A stretch of 64,000 nt of DNA from Bacillota bacterium (GCA_023435565.1 JAEYRN010000088.1:10973-74972); one strand, 5' to 3'; counted from the first letter of the stretch, positions 8,545 through 18,124 are shown. The notes: generated by a model from the sequence alone, not told the origin. Made by a program: numbers and translations.

Positions 8545-10635
8545 TTATATTTTTTCAAGCTTTTCAGTATAACCACAAACGGTTTTTAAACAAACCGCAG
8601 TTTTATCAAGTTTTCCACCTTTTACTGCCATCATTGAACCACATTGGGGGCAAGCTGTCTGATAAGGGCGCTCCCAACTAAGAAAATCACATTCAGGGTA
8701 GCGGTTACAGCCAAAAAACACTCGCCCTTTTTTAGATTTTCGCTCAACTATTTCCCCTTCGCCGCATTTAGGACATTTAACATTCCAAATTTTACGAATG
8801 GGTTTTGTATTCTTACATTCCGGATAACCGGGACATGCTAAAAACCTTCCAAATCGACCATATTTATACACCATCAACCGGCCACATTTGTCGCAACGGA
8901 CGTCGCTCTCTTCCAATGGAACTTCAACTTTTCCCAAGCTTTCCTTAGCTTCCTCAACTTCCTGGTTAAATGTTTGATAGAACTGGTCTAAAACCTTAAC
9001 CCAATCAGTTTCACCATCTTCAATTTTATCCAATAATTCTTCCAATTCGGCTGTAAAATCATAATCGATAATTTTCGAAAATTTATCTTTAAGTAATTCG
9101 ACTACTATTTGTCCAAGATCGGTAGGTTTGAGTTTCTTTTCTTCAATTGAAATATAATTTCGCTTAATAATAGTATCGATAGTCGGAGCATAGGTACTGG
9201 GGCGTCCGATCCCTTTTTCTTCAAGTGTTTTGATTAAAGCCGCTTCGGTATAACGAGGTGGAGGCTGAGTAAAATGTTGTTTTAAACCAAAATTTATTAG
9301 ATTCAAGGATTCTCCCGAAGTTAACTCCGGCAAGCTTTCTTCTTGTTCCTGGTTATCGTCGTCCCTGCCTTCTTGATAAACCTCCAGAAAACCCGGAAAC
9401 TTTAGCGTATTGCCGTTAGCGCGTAACAAATTGACCCCGCCTTTGATATCGGCCATTACCGTATCAAATATTGCCGGGCGCATTTGGCTCGCGATAAAAC
9501 GAGACCAAATTAATTGGTATAATCTAAATTGATCTCGGGACAAAAATGCTTTAATTGTATCGGGATGGCGTGAAATCGAAGTGGGACGAATAGCTTCATG
9601 GGCTTCTTGGGCTGAAGTGTTTTTGGTTTTGTATATTGGAGGAGTTTCCGGAAGAAACTTTTCCCCATAACGTTCGGAAATAACTTGTCTAGCTTCATTC
9701 TGGGCTTCAGTGGCTATTCGAACTGAGTCGGTACGAATATAAGTGATTACACCCTCTACTCCGGAAGGGCCTAATTCTAAACCTTCATATAATTGCTGGG
9801 CAATCATCATTGTTTTTCGAGCGCCAAAACCCAGCTTACGACCGGCTTCCTGTTGTAGGCTACTGGTGTTAAAAGGCGGTGCTGGAGCCCGTAGTCTTTC
9901 CTTTTTTTTGACTTCAGCCACCACATACTTCTCTTTTTTAAGGTCTGCCTCGATTTCTTTTGCTTGCGTTTCATTGATAATCTGGACCTTCTTACCGGCT
10001 ATCGAAAGCAGTTTGGCTTGAAATTGTTTACGGGCCGTAGTTTTGAAGTTTCCGATGACACTCCAATACTCTTCTACCACGAAATCCTTTATTTCTTGTT
10101 CACGCTCACAGATTAATCTTAAAGCCACCGACTGAACCCGACCGGCACTCAAACCGCGTCGGACTTTCTTCCATAATAGAGGACTCAGCTCATATCCGAC
10201 GATTCGATCTAAAATACGACGCGCCTGTTGGGCATTGACCAAATTCATATCAATGTCCCTAGGATGATTTAAGGAATCTTCAACCGCTCGTTTTGTTATT
10301 TCATGAAATTCGATTCGCTTCAAATATTTCGACCCAAGGTCTAAAACATTGGCAAGATGCCATGAAATAGCCTCTCCCTCACGATCAGGGTCAGTAGCTA
10401 AATAAACAGCATCAGCTTTATTGGCGGATTCTTTTAGATCATTGATTAACTTTGCTTTGCCCCTGATTTTAATGTATTTAGGCTTAAAACCATTTTTTAC
10501 ATCTACGCCATATTGACTTTTGGGTAAATCAACAACATGCCCCATTGAGGCCTTTACGGTAAATTTTTTACCTAAATACTTTTCGATAGTTTTTGCTTTT
10601 GCTGGTGATTCAACAATCACCAAGGATTTTGCCAC
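8545..10635 (-). CDS. topA: DNA topoisomerase I
   Basis: Relaxes negative supercoils (type IA). The 696-aa protein has the TOPRIM domain (1-115) with acidic TDPDREGE at 81-88, the SAGRVQS block near 163-169, and the active-site Tyr299 in TYIRTDS. Three C-terminal four-cysteine zinc ribbons follow (first near residue 580, CDKCGRL...CPGYPEC; then CPKCG...CNRYPEC; then CPQCG...C), with the last one shortened. The start is GTG after a GGGGG ribosome site. It is the first gene of a probable topA-trmFO-xerC transcript; a 228-base hairpin-rich gap separates it from the upstream smg-like gene. Confidence 0.96.
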   Translation of the reverse strand: MAKSLVIVESPAKAKTIEKYLGKKFTVKASMGHVVDLPKSQYGVDVKNGFKPKYIKIRGKAKLINDLKESANKADAVYLATDPDREGEAISWHLANVLDLGSKYLKRIEFHEITKRAVEDSLNHPRDIDMNLVNAQQARRILDRIVGYELSPLLWKKVRRGLSAGRVQSVALRLICEREQEIKDFVVEEYWSVIGNFKTTARKQFQAKLLSIAGKKVQIINETQAKEIEADLKKEKYVVAEVKKKERLRAPAPPFNTSSLQQEAGRKLGFGARKTMMIAQQLYEGLELGPSGVEGVITYIRTDSVRIATEAQNEARQVISERYGEKFLPETPPIYKTKNTSAQEAHEAIRPTSISRHPDTIKAFLSRDQFRLYQLIWSRFIASQMRPAIFDTVMADIKGGVNLLRANGNTLKFPGFLEVYQEGRDDDNQEQEESLPELTSGESLNLINFGLKQHFTQPPPRYTEAALIKTLEEKGIGRPSTYAPTIDTIIKRNYISIEEKKLKPTDLGQIVVELLKDKFSKIIDYDFTAELEELLDKIEDGETDWVKVLDQFYQTFNQEVEEAKESLGKVEVPLEESDVRCDKCGRLMVYKYGRFGRFLACPGYPECKNTKPIRKIWNVKCPKCGEGEIVERKSKKGRVFFGCNRYPECDFLSWERPYQTACPQCGSMMAVKGGKLDKTAVCLKTVCGYTEKLEKI

Positions 10636-10682
10636 ACTGATACCCCCGATGCTCCAAACGATTCCGCTATATATAATTCCTT

Positions 10683-10740
10683 AAAAAGTTTTTTTGGCAA
10701 ACTTTTTCACGCAAGGCCATATAGCGCAAGCTAATATGGC
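10683..10740. repeat. palindromic sequences in the smg-topA gap
   Basis: Two adjacent dyads: AAAAAGTTT (10683) with AAACTTTTT shortly after, and GCCATAT (10716-10722) with ATATGGC (10734-10740). They lie between the end of the smg-like gene and the topA start. They could attenuate or terminate the upstream transcript. Confidence 0.4.
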
Positions 10741-10863
10741 ACTTTTTGAGGATAATTTGTTCCTTGGTCCATCGCGTGGCGAAGCGTTTGCTACTTCGCA
10801 GCGATATGTAATTAACATTTTAATAAAATAAGGGTTATTAATTAACCCCTCTTTAGAGACACC

Positions 10864-11331
10864 TTAATTTAAAAAGAAACAAGGTCCGTTATCTAACGGA
10901 TATTGGAGGATCATTAATAATCGTTCCTCATCGTTTATTACTTTATGCAGGATTGATTCCAGCTCTTTGACGCCAACTTCATTTGATTCCACCTGCAAGG
11001 CTTCGGATATAACTTTCTCCAGTTCGTCCCTGGATATTAAGGAACTATTCATCAAACGAAAAATTTCTCCCTGAAAAGCTATGGAAAACTTTCTTTTCTC
11101 AATTGGACTAAAAACCCGATATCCATTGGTGGAATTATCTACTTCAACTTTGGAATCAAAATAATTCGGGATTAAACACATTAGGCTAATTGCCGTTTCT
11201 ACCTCCTGTTGAGTATAACCTAACCGAAATAATTCGGCGACTAACGTCTGATCGGGACTGAACTCACCAATAGGCTTGGTTAAATACTGCCGAATAACAT
11301 AACTAACGATTTCAACCACACGTTCCATCAC
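10864..11331 (-). CDS. smg: Smg-like DUF494 family protein
   Basis: A 155-aa mostly helical protein with no signal or membrane segment. The layout (VVEIVSYVIRQYL, LVAELFRLGYTQQEVETAI, a central RVFSPIEKRKFS block, then two helices ending LESILHKVI) matches DUF494, known in gammaproteobacteria as Smg. Function is unknown in the family. In many bacteria smg sits between dprA and topA, exactly as here, which supports the call. I assign it from pattern and position, not from an alignment, and similarity is diffuse. Confidence 0.65.
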   Translation of the reverse strand: MMERVVEIVSYVIRQYLTKPIGEFSPDQTLVAELFRLGYTQQEVETAISLMCLIPNYFDSKVEVDNSTNGYRVFSPIEKRKFSIAFQGEIFRLMNSSLISRDELEKVISEALQVESNEVGVKELESILHKVINDEERLLMILQYPLDNGPCFFLN

Positions 11332-11520
11332 TTTTTCATCCCCTTAATCATGGTTGATATTAAATTCTTCGGCAGGATGAATCTTAACCTTTATAAAAAA
11401 AGCTTTCCAAAGTTACCACCATTTACTTGAGGTTTATCTTATTATAATCATTTTCAAACAGGATGTAAAGAGAGTTGTCTGTTAAGAGCGGTAATCAGTG
11501 GCCAGAAGCCAGGAGCATAA

Positions 11521-12609
11521 CTATTTTACTCTCAAATATAATTGCCCGGGATACCGTTTTACTAACCCTCTTATTTCAAGTTGGGTCAAAGTTGAGCTTA
11601 CCTGGGCCGGAGCAAGAGATGCCTGTCTTAGTATATGATCAATATGGAGGGGTTCCCTACTCATAACCGCTATAATTTTCTTTTCTAATTCATTTAAAGT
11701 TAAACTATCTACAGCTTGAATCTCTGCTTTGGATAACTGAGGAATAGCTAATTCGGATAGGATATCCTGATAACTCTCAACCAATTTTGCGCCTTGGCGA
11801 ATCAATTTGTGCGGCCCCTTACTCCGATCATTTTCAATATTGCCCGGAACAGCAAATACATCACGCCCTTGTTCCAAGGCAAAACCGGCTGTAATTAACG
11901 AACCGCTATCCTGAGCCGCTTCAACTACTACTACTCCTAAACTCAAACCGCTAATGATTCGATTACGCGCCGGAAAATTCTTGGCATAAGGCTCAGTCCC
12001 AAGTGGAAATTCGGAAATGACCACTCCCTGGCTGGCGATTCTTTCCATTAATGATTCATTTTCGATTGGATAGGGCATATCCAATCCGCTACCCAATACC
12101 GCCACGGTCCTTCCATTGGCCTCAAGGGCGCCCCGATGGGCCTCAGAGTCAATCCCTCTAGCCATACCGCTTATAATCGTTAATCCCTGGAAAGAAAGTT
12201 GCAAGGCCAGATCTTTGGCTGTAAAGGTCCCCATTGGAGTAGGACTCCGGGTCCCAACGATTGCGACTGCAACGTCATCTCCATATTCGAAATTCCCCCA
12301 CCCATATAGGACCGGTGGAGGATCGGAGATTTGCTTTAAATTGGCCGGATAATCGGAGTCGTTATAACAATAAATCCGAAACCCTAAATGTTCAACCTTT
12401 TTCAGCTCCAGATCCGGGTCCCATTCGGCTAAAGTTGTTTTGTATCCCGCATATGCTTTTATGCCGACAATCGGCTTAAGTTCACTTTCACCAGCTAACC
12501 AGGCGTCTTTCATACTTCCGAATTCTTCTAAAAGTTTAAAGAAACGGTTCGGTCCAATTCCCGGAACTCGATTCCACCATAACCAGTATTTTAGCTCTTC
12601 ACTTTGCAT
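11521..12609 (-). CDS. dprA: DNA-processing protein DprA
   Basis: Loads RecA on incoming single-stranded DNA during transformation. The 362-aa protein has an N-terminal helix-hairpin-helix/SAM region (WNRVPGIGP), the Rossmann core with VGTRSPT and SGMARGID, AVLGSGLD, FPARNRIISGLS and ALEQGRDVFAVPGNI, and a C-terminal winged helix (DHILRQASLAPAQVSSTL). ATG 12609 is chosen over the ORF-maximal start at 12651 because it has GGGGGTG just upstream and begins MQSEELKYWLW. It heads the dprA-smg-topA-trmFO-xerC series. Confidence 0.94.
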   Translation of the reverse strand: MQSEELKYWLWWNRVPGIGPNRFFKLLEEFGSMKDAWLAGESELKPIVGIKAYAGYKTTLAEWDPDLELKKVEHLGFRIYCYNDSDYPANLKQISDPPPVLYGWGNFEYGDDVAVAIVGTRSPTPMGTFTAKDLALQLSFQGLTIISGMARGIDSEAHRGALEANGRTVAVLGSGLDMPYPIENESLMERIASQGVVISEFPLGTEPYAKNFPARNRIISGLSLGVVVVEAAQDSGSLITAGFALEQGRDVFAVPGNIENDRSKGPHKLIRQGAKLVESYQDILSELAIPQLSKAEIQAVDSLTLNELEKKIIAVMSREPLHIDHILRQASLAPAQVSSTLTQLEIRGLVKRYPGQLYLRVK

Positions 12610-12772
12610 TTTGACACCCCCACCTGTAATATTCGTGCCATAAAATGCCATTCCTGCTTTTTATAGTAAAGAGCTGAAACTTTTTAATTTTATCTTTCAA
12701 CTTGCCAGCATTATATGTGACTTATCAAGAGATAATAGATTTAACAGCTAAAGCTTAAATGAGGTGTGATAA

Positions 12773-12997
12773 TTGAACCAAACCGAAATAAACCATATAT
12801 ATCTCTGTCCTCGTTGCGGAGTGGATACCCTTCATTATGTTAAAAACCGTAACCATGATTTGGTTGGAATAATTTGTTCCAACTGTAATACGCCTTCATT
12901 GGTTAAAAAAGAGATCCTGACTTACCATCAACTAAAATGGGAAGACGAGTTGCGACAGATTCTGAATAATCTGGAAAACCCATTTGATGAAAACTAA
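12773..12997 (+). CDS. small two-CxxC zinc-ribbon protein
   Basis: A 74-aa protein starting at TTG 12773, with GAGGTG at 12761-12766 as ribosome site; no in-frame ATG is usable. It carries CPRCG near residue 10 and CSNCN near residue 35, a classic zinc ribbon, then a helical tail ending in an acidic stretch. I do not recognise a named family; similar small ribbons occur in Bacillota. It is transcribed divergently from dprA and converges on rnjA, 2 bases apart. Function unknown. Confidence 0.7.
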   Translation: MNQTEINHIYLCPRCGVDTLHYVKNRNHDLVGIICSNCNTPSLVKKEILTYHQLKWEDELRQILNNLENPFDEN

Positions 12998-12999
12998 AT

Positions 13000-14664
13000 T
13001 TACACTTCCATAATGATCGGTAGAATCATCGGGCGTCTTTTCATACGTTCATATAGATGTTTTCCAAGGATTTCACGGATTTGATTCTTAGTGGTAGCCC
13101 AATCCGAGTATACGGAACAACGTTCCAAAGCGCTCTTTACTTTTTCTTTAGCTTCTTCGATTAAGGACTCCGACTCTCTTACGTAGACAAACCCCCGGGA
13201 AACAATATCAGGTCCGGCCGCTACCCGGCCGGTTTCTTTATCAATAGTAACTACCACAATTAAAATACCATCTTGGGATAATTGTTTTCGGTCTCGGAGA
13301 ACTATATTTCCAACATCCCCTACGCCCAAACCGTCAACAAATACCTTACCGGAAGCTACCTTACCGGCGACTCGAATCTTCTCCTTTGACACCTCAATTA
13401 AATCTCCAATTTCGGCAATGATTACGTTTTCACTCTCGATACCCATATCAACTGCCAGTCTGGCATGCTGGACCAGATGCCGATACTCTCCGTGGACCGG
13501 AATAAAGTATTTTGGTTTGATTAAATTGATCATCAGCTTTTGTTCTTCTTGGCTGGCATGACCGGATACATGGATGCCCGAGGCAGACTCATATATTACC
13601 CGGGCGCCGTGTTTAAATAAATGATTGATGGTCCGGGCGACTAATTTTTCATTTCCCGGTATAGCCGAAGCAGAGATTATTACTGTATCACCAGGGACTA
13701 TGCTCACCTTCTTGTGTTCCATAGTTGCCATTCTAGTTAATGCAGACATTGGTTCCCCTTGACTTCCGGTGGTAATAATTACGATCTGGTTGGACGGATA
13801 ACGGTCAATTTCATCCAAGTCGATGATAATTCCTTCAGGAACTCTCAAATATCCTAAGTTCATAGCAATTGAAGCCACATTAACCATGCTGCGACCGATA
13901 AAAGCAACTTTACGATTATGTTGAAAAGCAGCATCTACGATCTGTTGGATCCGATGAATATTTGAAGCAAAAGTGGCGACTAAAATTCGCCCTTCCGCTT
14001 GAACGAATAATTCCTCAAAAGTTTTCCCCAGTTCACGTTCGGAAGGGGTATAGCCGGTCTTTTCAACATTAGTACTATCCGACAAAAGTACTAATACCCC
14101 TTTATCTCCCAATTCCGCTAATTTCCGAAAGTCAGTTGCTTTACCGTCAACCGGTGTATAATCAAATTTAAAATCTGCGGTATGAAAAATGATCCCTGCC
14201 GGAGTATGTACTGCTAAAGCTACTACATCGGCAATACTATGATTAACATGGACTAATTCTACTAGAAAGCTGCCAATGCTAATCTCATCCCCAGCTTGAA
14301 CAATCTTCATATTAACATCTCTGGCCATGTTATGCTCTTCAAATTTACCTTTGGCTAAGCCTAAAGTTAATCTCGTGCCGTAAATAGGGACATTAATTTG
14401 TTTTAAAATATAGGGTAATGCTCCAATATGGTCCTCATGCCCATGGGTTAGAATTATTCCTTTAACCTTATCACGATTATCGAGTAAATAAGATATATCC
14501 GGAATTACCAAATCTATTCCAAGCATATCCTCATCCGGAAACATTAGACCTGCGTCAATTACGATTATTTCTTTGTTATACTCGATAGCGAGCATATTCT
14601 TACCAATTTCACCCAACCCACCGAGGGGAATTAATAAGACACGCTCATTTTTTAAAATTCCCAA
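13000..14664 (-). CDS. rnj: ribonuclease J
   Basis: Metallo-beta-lactamase/beta-CASP exo- and endoribonuclease that matures rRNA and degrades mRNA from the 5' end. The 554-aa protein has HGHEDH at 74-79 for the zinc pair, later HTADFKFD and SDSTNVE, beta-CASP blocks TTGSQGEP and SASAIPGNE, the SGHAS motif, and a C-terminal oligomerisation domain. TTG 14664 is chosen: AGGAGGTG lies 9 bases upstream, and the product matches the 555-aa length of RNase J1. The ORF-maximal ATG at 14694 has no ribosome site and would put the AGGAGGTG inside the gene. No second J paralogue is visible here. Confidence 0.93.
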   Translation of the reverse strand: MGILKNERVLLIPLGGLGEIGKNMLAIEYNKEIIVIDAGLMFPDEDMLGIDLVIPDISYLLDNRDKVKGIILTHGHEDHIGALPYILKQINVPIYGTRLTLGLAKGKFEEHNMARDVNMKIVQAGDEISIGSFLVELVHVNHSIADVVALAVHTPAGIIFHTADFKFDYTPVDGKATDFRKLAELGDKGVLVLLSDSTNVEKTGYTPSERELGKTFEELFVQAEGRILVATFASNIHRIQQIVDAAFQHNRKVAFIGRSMVNVASIAMNLGYLRVPEGIIIDLDEIDRYPSNQIVIITTGSQGEPMSALTRMATMEHKKVSIVPGDTVIISASAIPGNEKLVARTINHLFKHGARVIYESASGIHVSGHASQEEQKLMINLIKPKYFIPVHGEYRHLVQHARLAVDMGIESENVIIAEIGDLIEVSKEKIRVAGKVASGKVFVDGLGVGDVGNIVLRDRKQLSQDGILIVVVTIDKETGRVAAGPDIVSRGFVYVRESESLIEEAKEKVKSALERCSVYSDWATTKNQIREILGKHLYERMKRRPMILPIIMEV

Positions 14665-15069
14665 TAAAAAAAACACCTCCTGATGTGCTTGCATCTAAAA
14701 ACTATATAGTCGTCCACGTCAACACCCTGTTGACCCAAGCAAAATTATAAAAAAAAGTTGACGTGGATCGACAAGCATCGATAGCATTTTCTATATAGCG
14801 GGAATTTTTCCGACAGGTATCCCGTAAACCCTCTTTAATAAACTTTAAATTCAAATGCCGCACGTATATATATGAAATATTATACCGAATTTTATTCTAG
14901 TAAACAAGTGTTCAAAAGGAAAAGTTTAGTAAACTTAATATATTGGTTTATCTTAGTTTCCCCAAAATAAAAAAAACCTATCGACCGGTTTTTAAAAAAC
15001 GGTTATTTCTATTATAAAAATAATCCAAGCAGCTTATAAAGTTACTATCATTCCAAATTTTGGTTGTAA
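14665..15069. other. 405-base gene-free region upstream of rnj with dispersed repeat
   Basis: No ORF is supported. It holds an inverted repeat, TCCACGTCAAC (14713-14723) with GTTGACGTGGA (14757-14767), followed by a block (14767-14785) also present at 20794-20812. The rest is AT-rich and should hold the rnj promoter and a terminator for the leftward ComFB-like gene; neither is unambiguous. Confidence 0.6.
14713..14785. repeat. dispersed palindromic element, copy A
   Basis: Perfect 11-bp arms (14713-14723 and 14757-14767), then ATCGACAAGCATCGATAGC at 14767-14785. Copy B lies at 20761-20812 with 18 of 19 bases identical in the last block and the same order of parts. Both lie in intergenic DNA. 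Confidence 0.7.
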
Positions 15070-15348
15070 TTAACGAGCATGATTTGGTTGTTTAGCGACG
15101 AGTTCGGCTGATTCAATAATCATTACCAAAGCATCAGCCCTTACCTGTCGATCTTCCCTGGATAATTTAGCAAAAATTTCACCCTCAGGGCTAACCGCAT
15201 ATCTCCCTTTCAGCTTAGATAGAGCTAAAACAAGAATATCGGCGCTACAACGCGGGCAACTACAATATTGGGGGTAATTCTTTTTGAATTCTTTGTAGAC
15301 ATCAACTACTACATCTTCCATATAGTTTTTAAAATTATATTTTTCCAA
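15070..15348 (-). CDS. late competence development ComFB-like protein
   Basis: A 92-aa protein with MEDVVVDVYKEF, CSCPRCSADILVLAL and LKGRYAVSPEGEIF, the pattern of the ComFB family (CxCxxC-type metal-binding core, then the RYVVT/GE block). ComFB-like domains are found with competence, motility and type IV pilus genes; the function is poorly known, and some bind cyclic di-nucleotides. The start is uncertain: TTG 15348 has GGTGGTGA upstream, while TTG 15363 would abut the preceding gene and ATG 15321 lacks a ribosome site. It directly follows the secretin-like gene, suggesting a shared role at the cell surface. Confidence 0.7.
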   Translation of the reverse strand: MEKYNFKNYMEDVVVDVYKEFKKNYPQYCSCPRCSADILVLALSKLKGRYAVSPEGEIFAKLSREDRQVRADALVMIIESAELVAKQPNHAR

Positions 15349-15363
15349 AATGATCACCACCAA

Positions 15364-17067
15364 TCAAAATTGAGGGTTAACCACATTCCGACTCGATGTA
15401 GGGAGGACTAACGCCTGGCCTTCGTTAACTTTTGTTTGATCTTCAATTCCATTCAAATCCATTAAAACTTCGATAGCTACCCCATAACGCTTAGCTATTC
15501 TCCATAAAGTTTCTTTGGGTTTTACGACATAAATCCGTTCGGTTGGTGTAGGAATTATTAGCATTGATCCGGCCTTAATTACTTCTGAGCCGCTAATATT
15601 ATTCTTATTTAAAATTGTCGATAGATCCGCCCCAAATTTTTTTGCAATTCCGGTTGGAGTGTCCCCCGGTTTAACCATATACTTAACATTATATAAACCA
15701 GCAGCTTTCTGAGGAGACCCTACCACATCCTTAGAAAGCTCCGTTTGATTTTCCGGTATAACAACCGCATCAAAAATTACCACCGGTTTTTCCTCTTCGG
15801 GTATGGTTAATCCTTCATTTGTAGAATTTTCAACTTGTACCGGAGTAAGATTTCCTTCAAGTGAAGGAACTGCCTCACCATTAACGTTGTTTTGATCGCT
15901 TCCATTAAGCGCAGGGCTTATACCTTCGTCGGTTTTTGTCTTTTCATCCCCATCAGCCAAACTAGGAGTTATTAGAAGTACAATTCTGGTTGTTTGCCCC
16001 TGATCCGGCGCAATTTGTTTTTGAAACATATTATCTAAAATTGGATATTGGTAGCCGTTTGTATTTATTTTCAAGTTAAGATACTCTTGTCTTTGCATTG
16101 CACCATTTAAAAGAATTGTTTGATTAAAGTTCATCCCAATTAATGAATGGATCCCACGAACAGGGTTTTGTTGTTGACCGTTATTAATCTTCACAGAAGT
16201 ATTAACTTTAAGGTTTATGCGTGAACCGTTGATAACTGACGGAGAAAGAATTAACCGGGTTCCGCTTTCGATTTCCTCGGCAAAACCCTTATTGTTACTT
16301 CCATCATTTGACTGGGTGACTTTGGGAAGGTAATCGCCAATTAATACTCTGGCCTCTTGATTATTAAAGCAAGTTAAACCTGATCTGCCAAGCAATAGTT
16401 GATTAGCGCTTTCATGCAATAATTTTAGTTGTTCGTTATTTAGTACCACCGCTCCTAATTCGGTAGATCTCCAGTCCATCTCCAGCCGTAACTCTCTCCA
16501 AAATGACTCGGTCAACTCTTCAACCCTAATCTCCAAATTAATGGAGGGATTTGAATGGTCCATCCGGTTAACTATTTCTGAGATATTTTGGTGTTCAGCA
16601 ACGTCGGCTGTCACGGTCAACTCTTTTTTTTGATTGTCGATTTTAATCCGTTCCCGAGGAATAACTGTTTGTAACTTTTCAACAACTAAAACCGGATCTG
16701 CGTATTTTAAAGTATGAATCCTAGTAGAACGAGCCGCAAAATTACCATTTATATAAGCAGAAGTCCCGACCATCAAAGTAGCGGCATTTAGCCAACGACT
16801 ACTATAACCATATCCTCTGGCCACCGTAGCAATTGCTTCTTTGGCTGTTACACCATGCATTAAAGTTAAGGATACTTCCCCTTGGACCTGCCGATCCAAG
16901 ATGACACGATAGCCGCCGATTTCCGCCAAATCCCTAATTACATCCTGCAAATCCGAGTTTATATATTCTAAATCCTGATTTAATACAACATCCCCCTCGG
17001 CTTGAATAATCGGGCAGATAATAACAATCAGTATAAATACTATCAAATACCTTGAGAACAATTTCAA
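15364..17067 (-). CDS. secretin-like protein with STN/NolW domains and two LysM repeats
   Basis: A 567-aa exported protein: signal peptide 1-23 (ending IIQAEG), an STN-type domain (about 30-85, YRVILDRQV...VSLTLMHGVTAKEAI), a NolW/secretin-N domain (about 110-175, HTLKYADPVLVVEKLQ), a secretin-like core (about 180-390, with LILSPSVINGS, ILLNGAMQRQEY and VLLITPSLAD), an acidic linker, and two LysM repeats at 463-506 and 513-556. Secretins form outer-membrane rings for type II secretion and type IV pili; LysM binds peptidoglycan. The core is shorter than in classical PilQ/GspD, so pore formation is not certain. It lies between aroE and a ComFB-like gene, not in a pilus operon. It also occurs as a loose pattern in Clostridia. 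Confidence 0.78.
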   Translation of the reverse strand: MKLFSRYLIVFILIVIICPIIQAEGDVVLNQDLEYINSDLQDVIRDLAEIGGYRVILDRQVQGEVSLTLMHGVTAKEAIATVARGYGYSSRWLNAATLMVGTSAYINGNFAARSTRIHTLKYADPVLVVEKLQTVIPRERIKIDNQKKELTVTADVAEHQNISEIVNRMDHSNPSINLEIRVEELTESFWRELRLEMDWRSTELGAVVLNNEQLKLLHESANQLLLGRSGLTCFNNQEARVLIGDYLPKVTQSNDGSNNKGFAEEIESGTRLILSPSVINGSRINLKVNTSVKINNGQQQNPVRGIHSLIGMNFNQTILLNGAMQRQEYLNLKINTNGYQYPILDNMFQKQIAPDQGQTTRIVLLITPSLADGDEKTKTDEGISPALNGSDQNNVNGEAVPSLEGNLTPVQVENSTNEGLTIPEEEKPVVIFDAVVIPENQTELSKDVVGSPQKAAGLYNVKYMVKPGDTPTGIAKKFGADLSTILNKNNISGSEVIKAGSMLIIPTPTERIYVVKPKETLWRIAKRYGVAIEVLMDLNGIEDQTKVNEGQALVLPTSSRNVVNPQF

Positions 17068-17126
17068 AGACTTTAACCTCCGTTACTTTTTTCGGCTTTG
17101 ATAAATCAGCCGAAAGCGGAAAAATA

Positions 17127-17984
17127 TTATTTATGAACTGTCAGGGCGTCCCTCATAACATTTATCGGCGGGTCTATCTCAAACCATAACCGAAAACTTT
17201 CTACGCCCTGGTATAAAAGTAAGGAAATACCTGACAAAACTTGACACCCTGCTTTAGCTGCCTGTTCAACCAAAGTTGTAACATATCCGCTGCGGTAAAC
17301 CAAATCGTAAACGAATAATTTACGGTGTAAAAAATGTTGTGGTATTAAGGAATCCTGATCTTTCAACCCCACCGAGGTGGTATTAATCACTAAATCAATT
17401 GATTCCCATGCTAAAGAGTTCAAATGGTTATAATCGCCGATACTTAACTGAAACCCAGTGTCATCCAGCAGTTTTTGAGCAAGATTGGCGGCATTTGTTA
17501 ATGTCCGATTTAATAAAGTTATCGAATTAACCTCTTCGGCTATTAAACGATAAACAATCGCCGTTGCCGAACCACCGGCCCCCATAATTAAAACATTTTT
17601 CCCGGCAACTTCAAACCCGGCCTCTTCCCGAAGAGACCTTACCAATCCGATACCGTCGGTGCTGGTTCCACAAAGTTTTCCATTTCGATTGACAATGGTA
17701 TTAACCGAACCACTCAACAGGCTATCACCGAAAAATTCATCAAGTTCCCCCATTATTGCTTGTTTATGAGGGATTGTTACATTAACTCCTTTTAAATTAA
17801 AAGCCCGAATTCCTAATACAGCATTTTTTAGTTGTTCGGGACGAACATGGCATGGTATGTAAACACAATTCAACCCCAAGGCTTGAAAGGCGGAATTATG
17901 CATTGTCGGTGAAAGACTATGATTTATCGGATCGCCAATTACTGCTAAAACTTGAGTATCACCTTTAATGAAAAAATAATCCAT
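17127..17984 (-). CDS. aroE: shikimate dehydrogenase
   Basis: NADPH-dependent reduction of 3-dehydroshikimate in the chorismate pathway. The 285-aa protein has the substrate block NHSLSPTMHN (21-30), NVTIPHK with catalytic Lys74, the GTSTDG block with the partner Asp near 110, the Rossmann GAGGSATA, INTTSVGL, and the C-terminal LLYQGVESF. Length is normal. It lies downstream of yqeG-yqeH, as in Bacillus, but 226 bases of nested hairpins separate it from yqeH, so it is probably transcribed apart from it. Confidence 0.95.
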   Translation of the reverse strand: MDYFFIKGDTQVLAVIGDPINHSLSPTMHNSAFQALGLNCVYIPCHVRPEQLKNAVLGIRAFNLKGVNVTIPHKQAIMGELDEFFGDSLLSGSVNTIVNRNGKLCGTSTDGIGLVRSLREEAGFEVAGKNVLIMGAGGSATAIVYRLIAEEVNSITLLNRTLTNAANLAQKLLDDTGFQLSIGDYNHLNSLAWESIDLVINTTSVGLKDQDSLIPQHFLHRKLFVYDLVYRSGYVTTLVEQAAKAGCQVLSGISLLLYQGVESFRLWFEIDPPINVMRDALTVHK

Positions 17985-18029
17985 TTAATATAATTTCGTC
18001 CTCACTCGATAAACTCCTTTTTGTTATAT

Positions 18030-18113
18030 AAGGATGAAGTAAATTTCTTAACAAGAATTTGCATTCCTATAACCGAATGCAAATAGCATCAAATCGGTAT
18101 TTACTTCATCCTT
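18030..18113. repeat. nested double-hairpin element 1
   Basis: Outer arms of 15 bp (18030-18044 and 18099-18113, perfect) enclose inner arms ATTTGCATTC (18057-18066) and GAATGCAAAT (18075-18084) with an 8-base loop. It forms a tandem pair with element 2 in the yqeH-aroE gap. Confidence 0.85.
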
Positions 18114-18124
18114 TTACATCTGAT

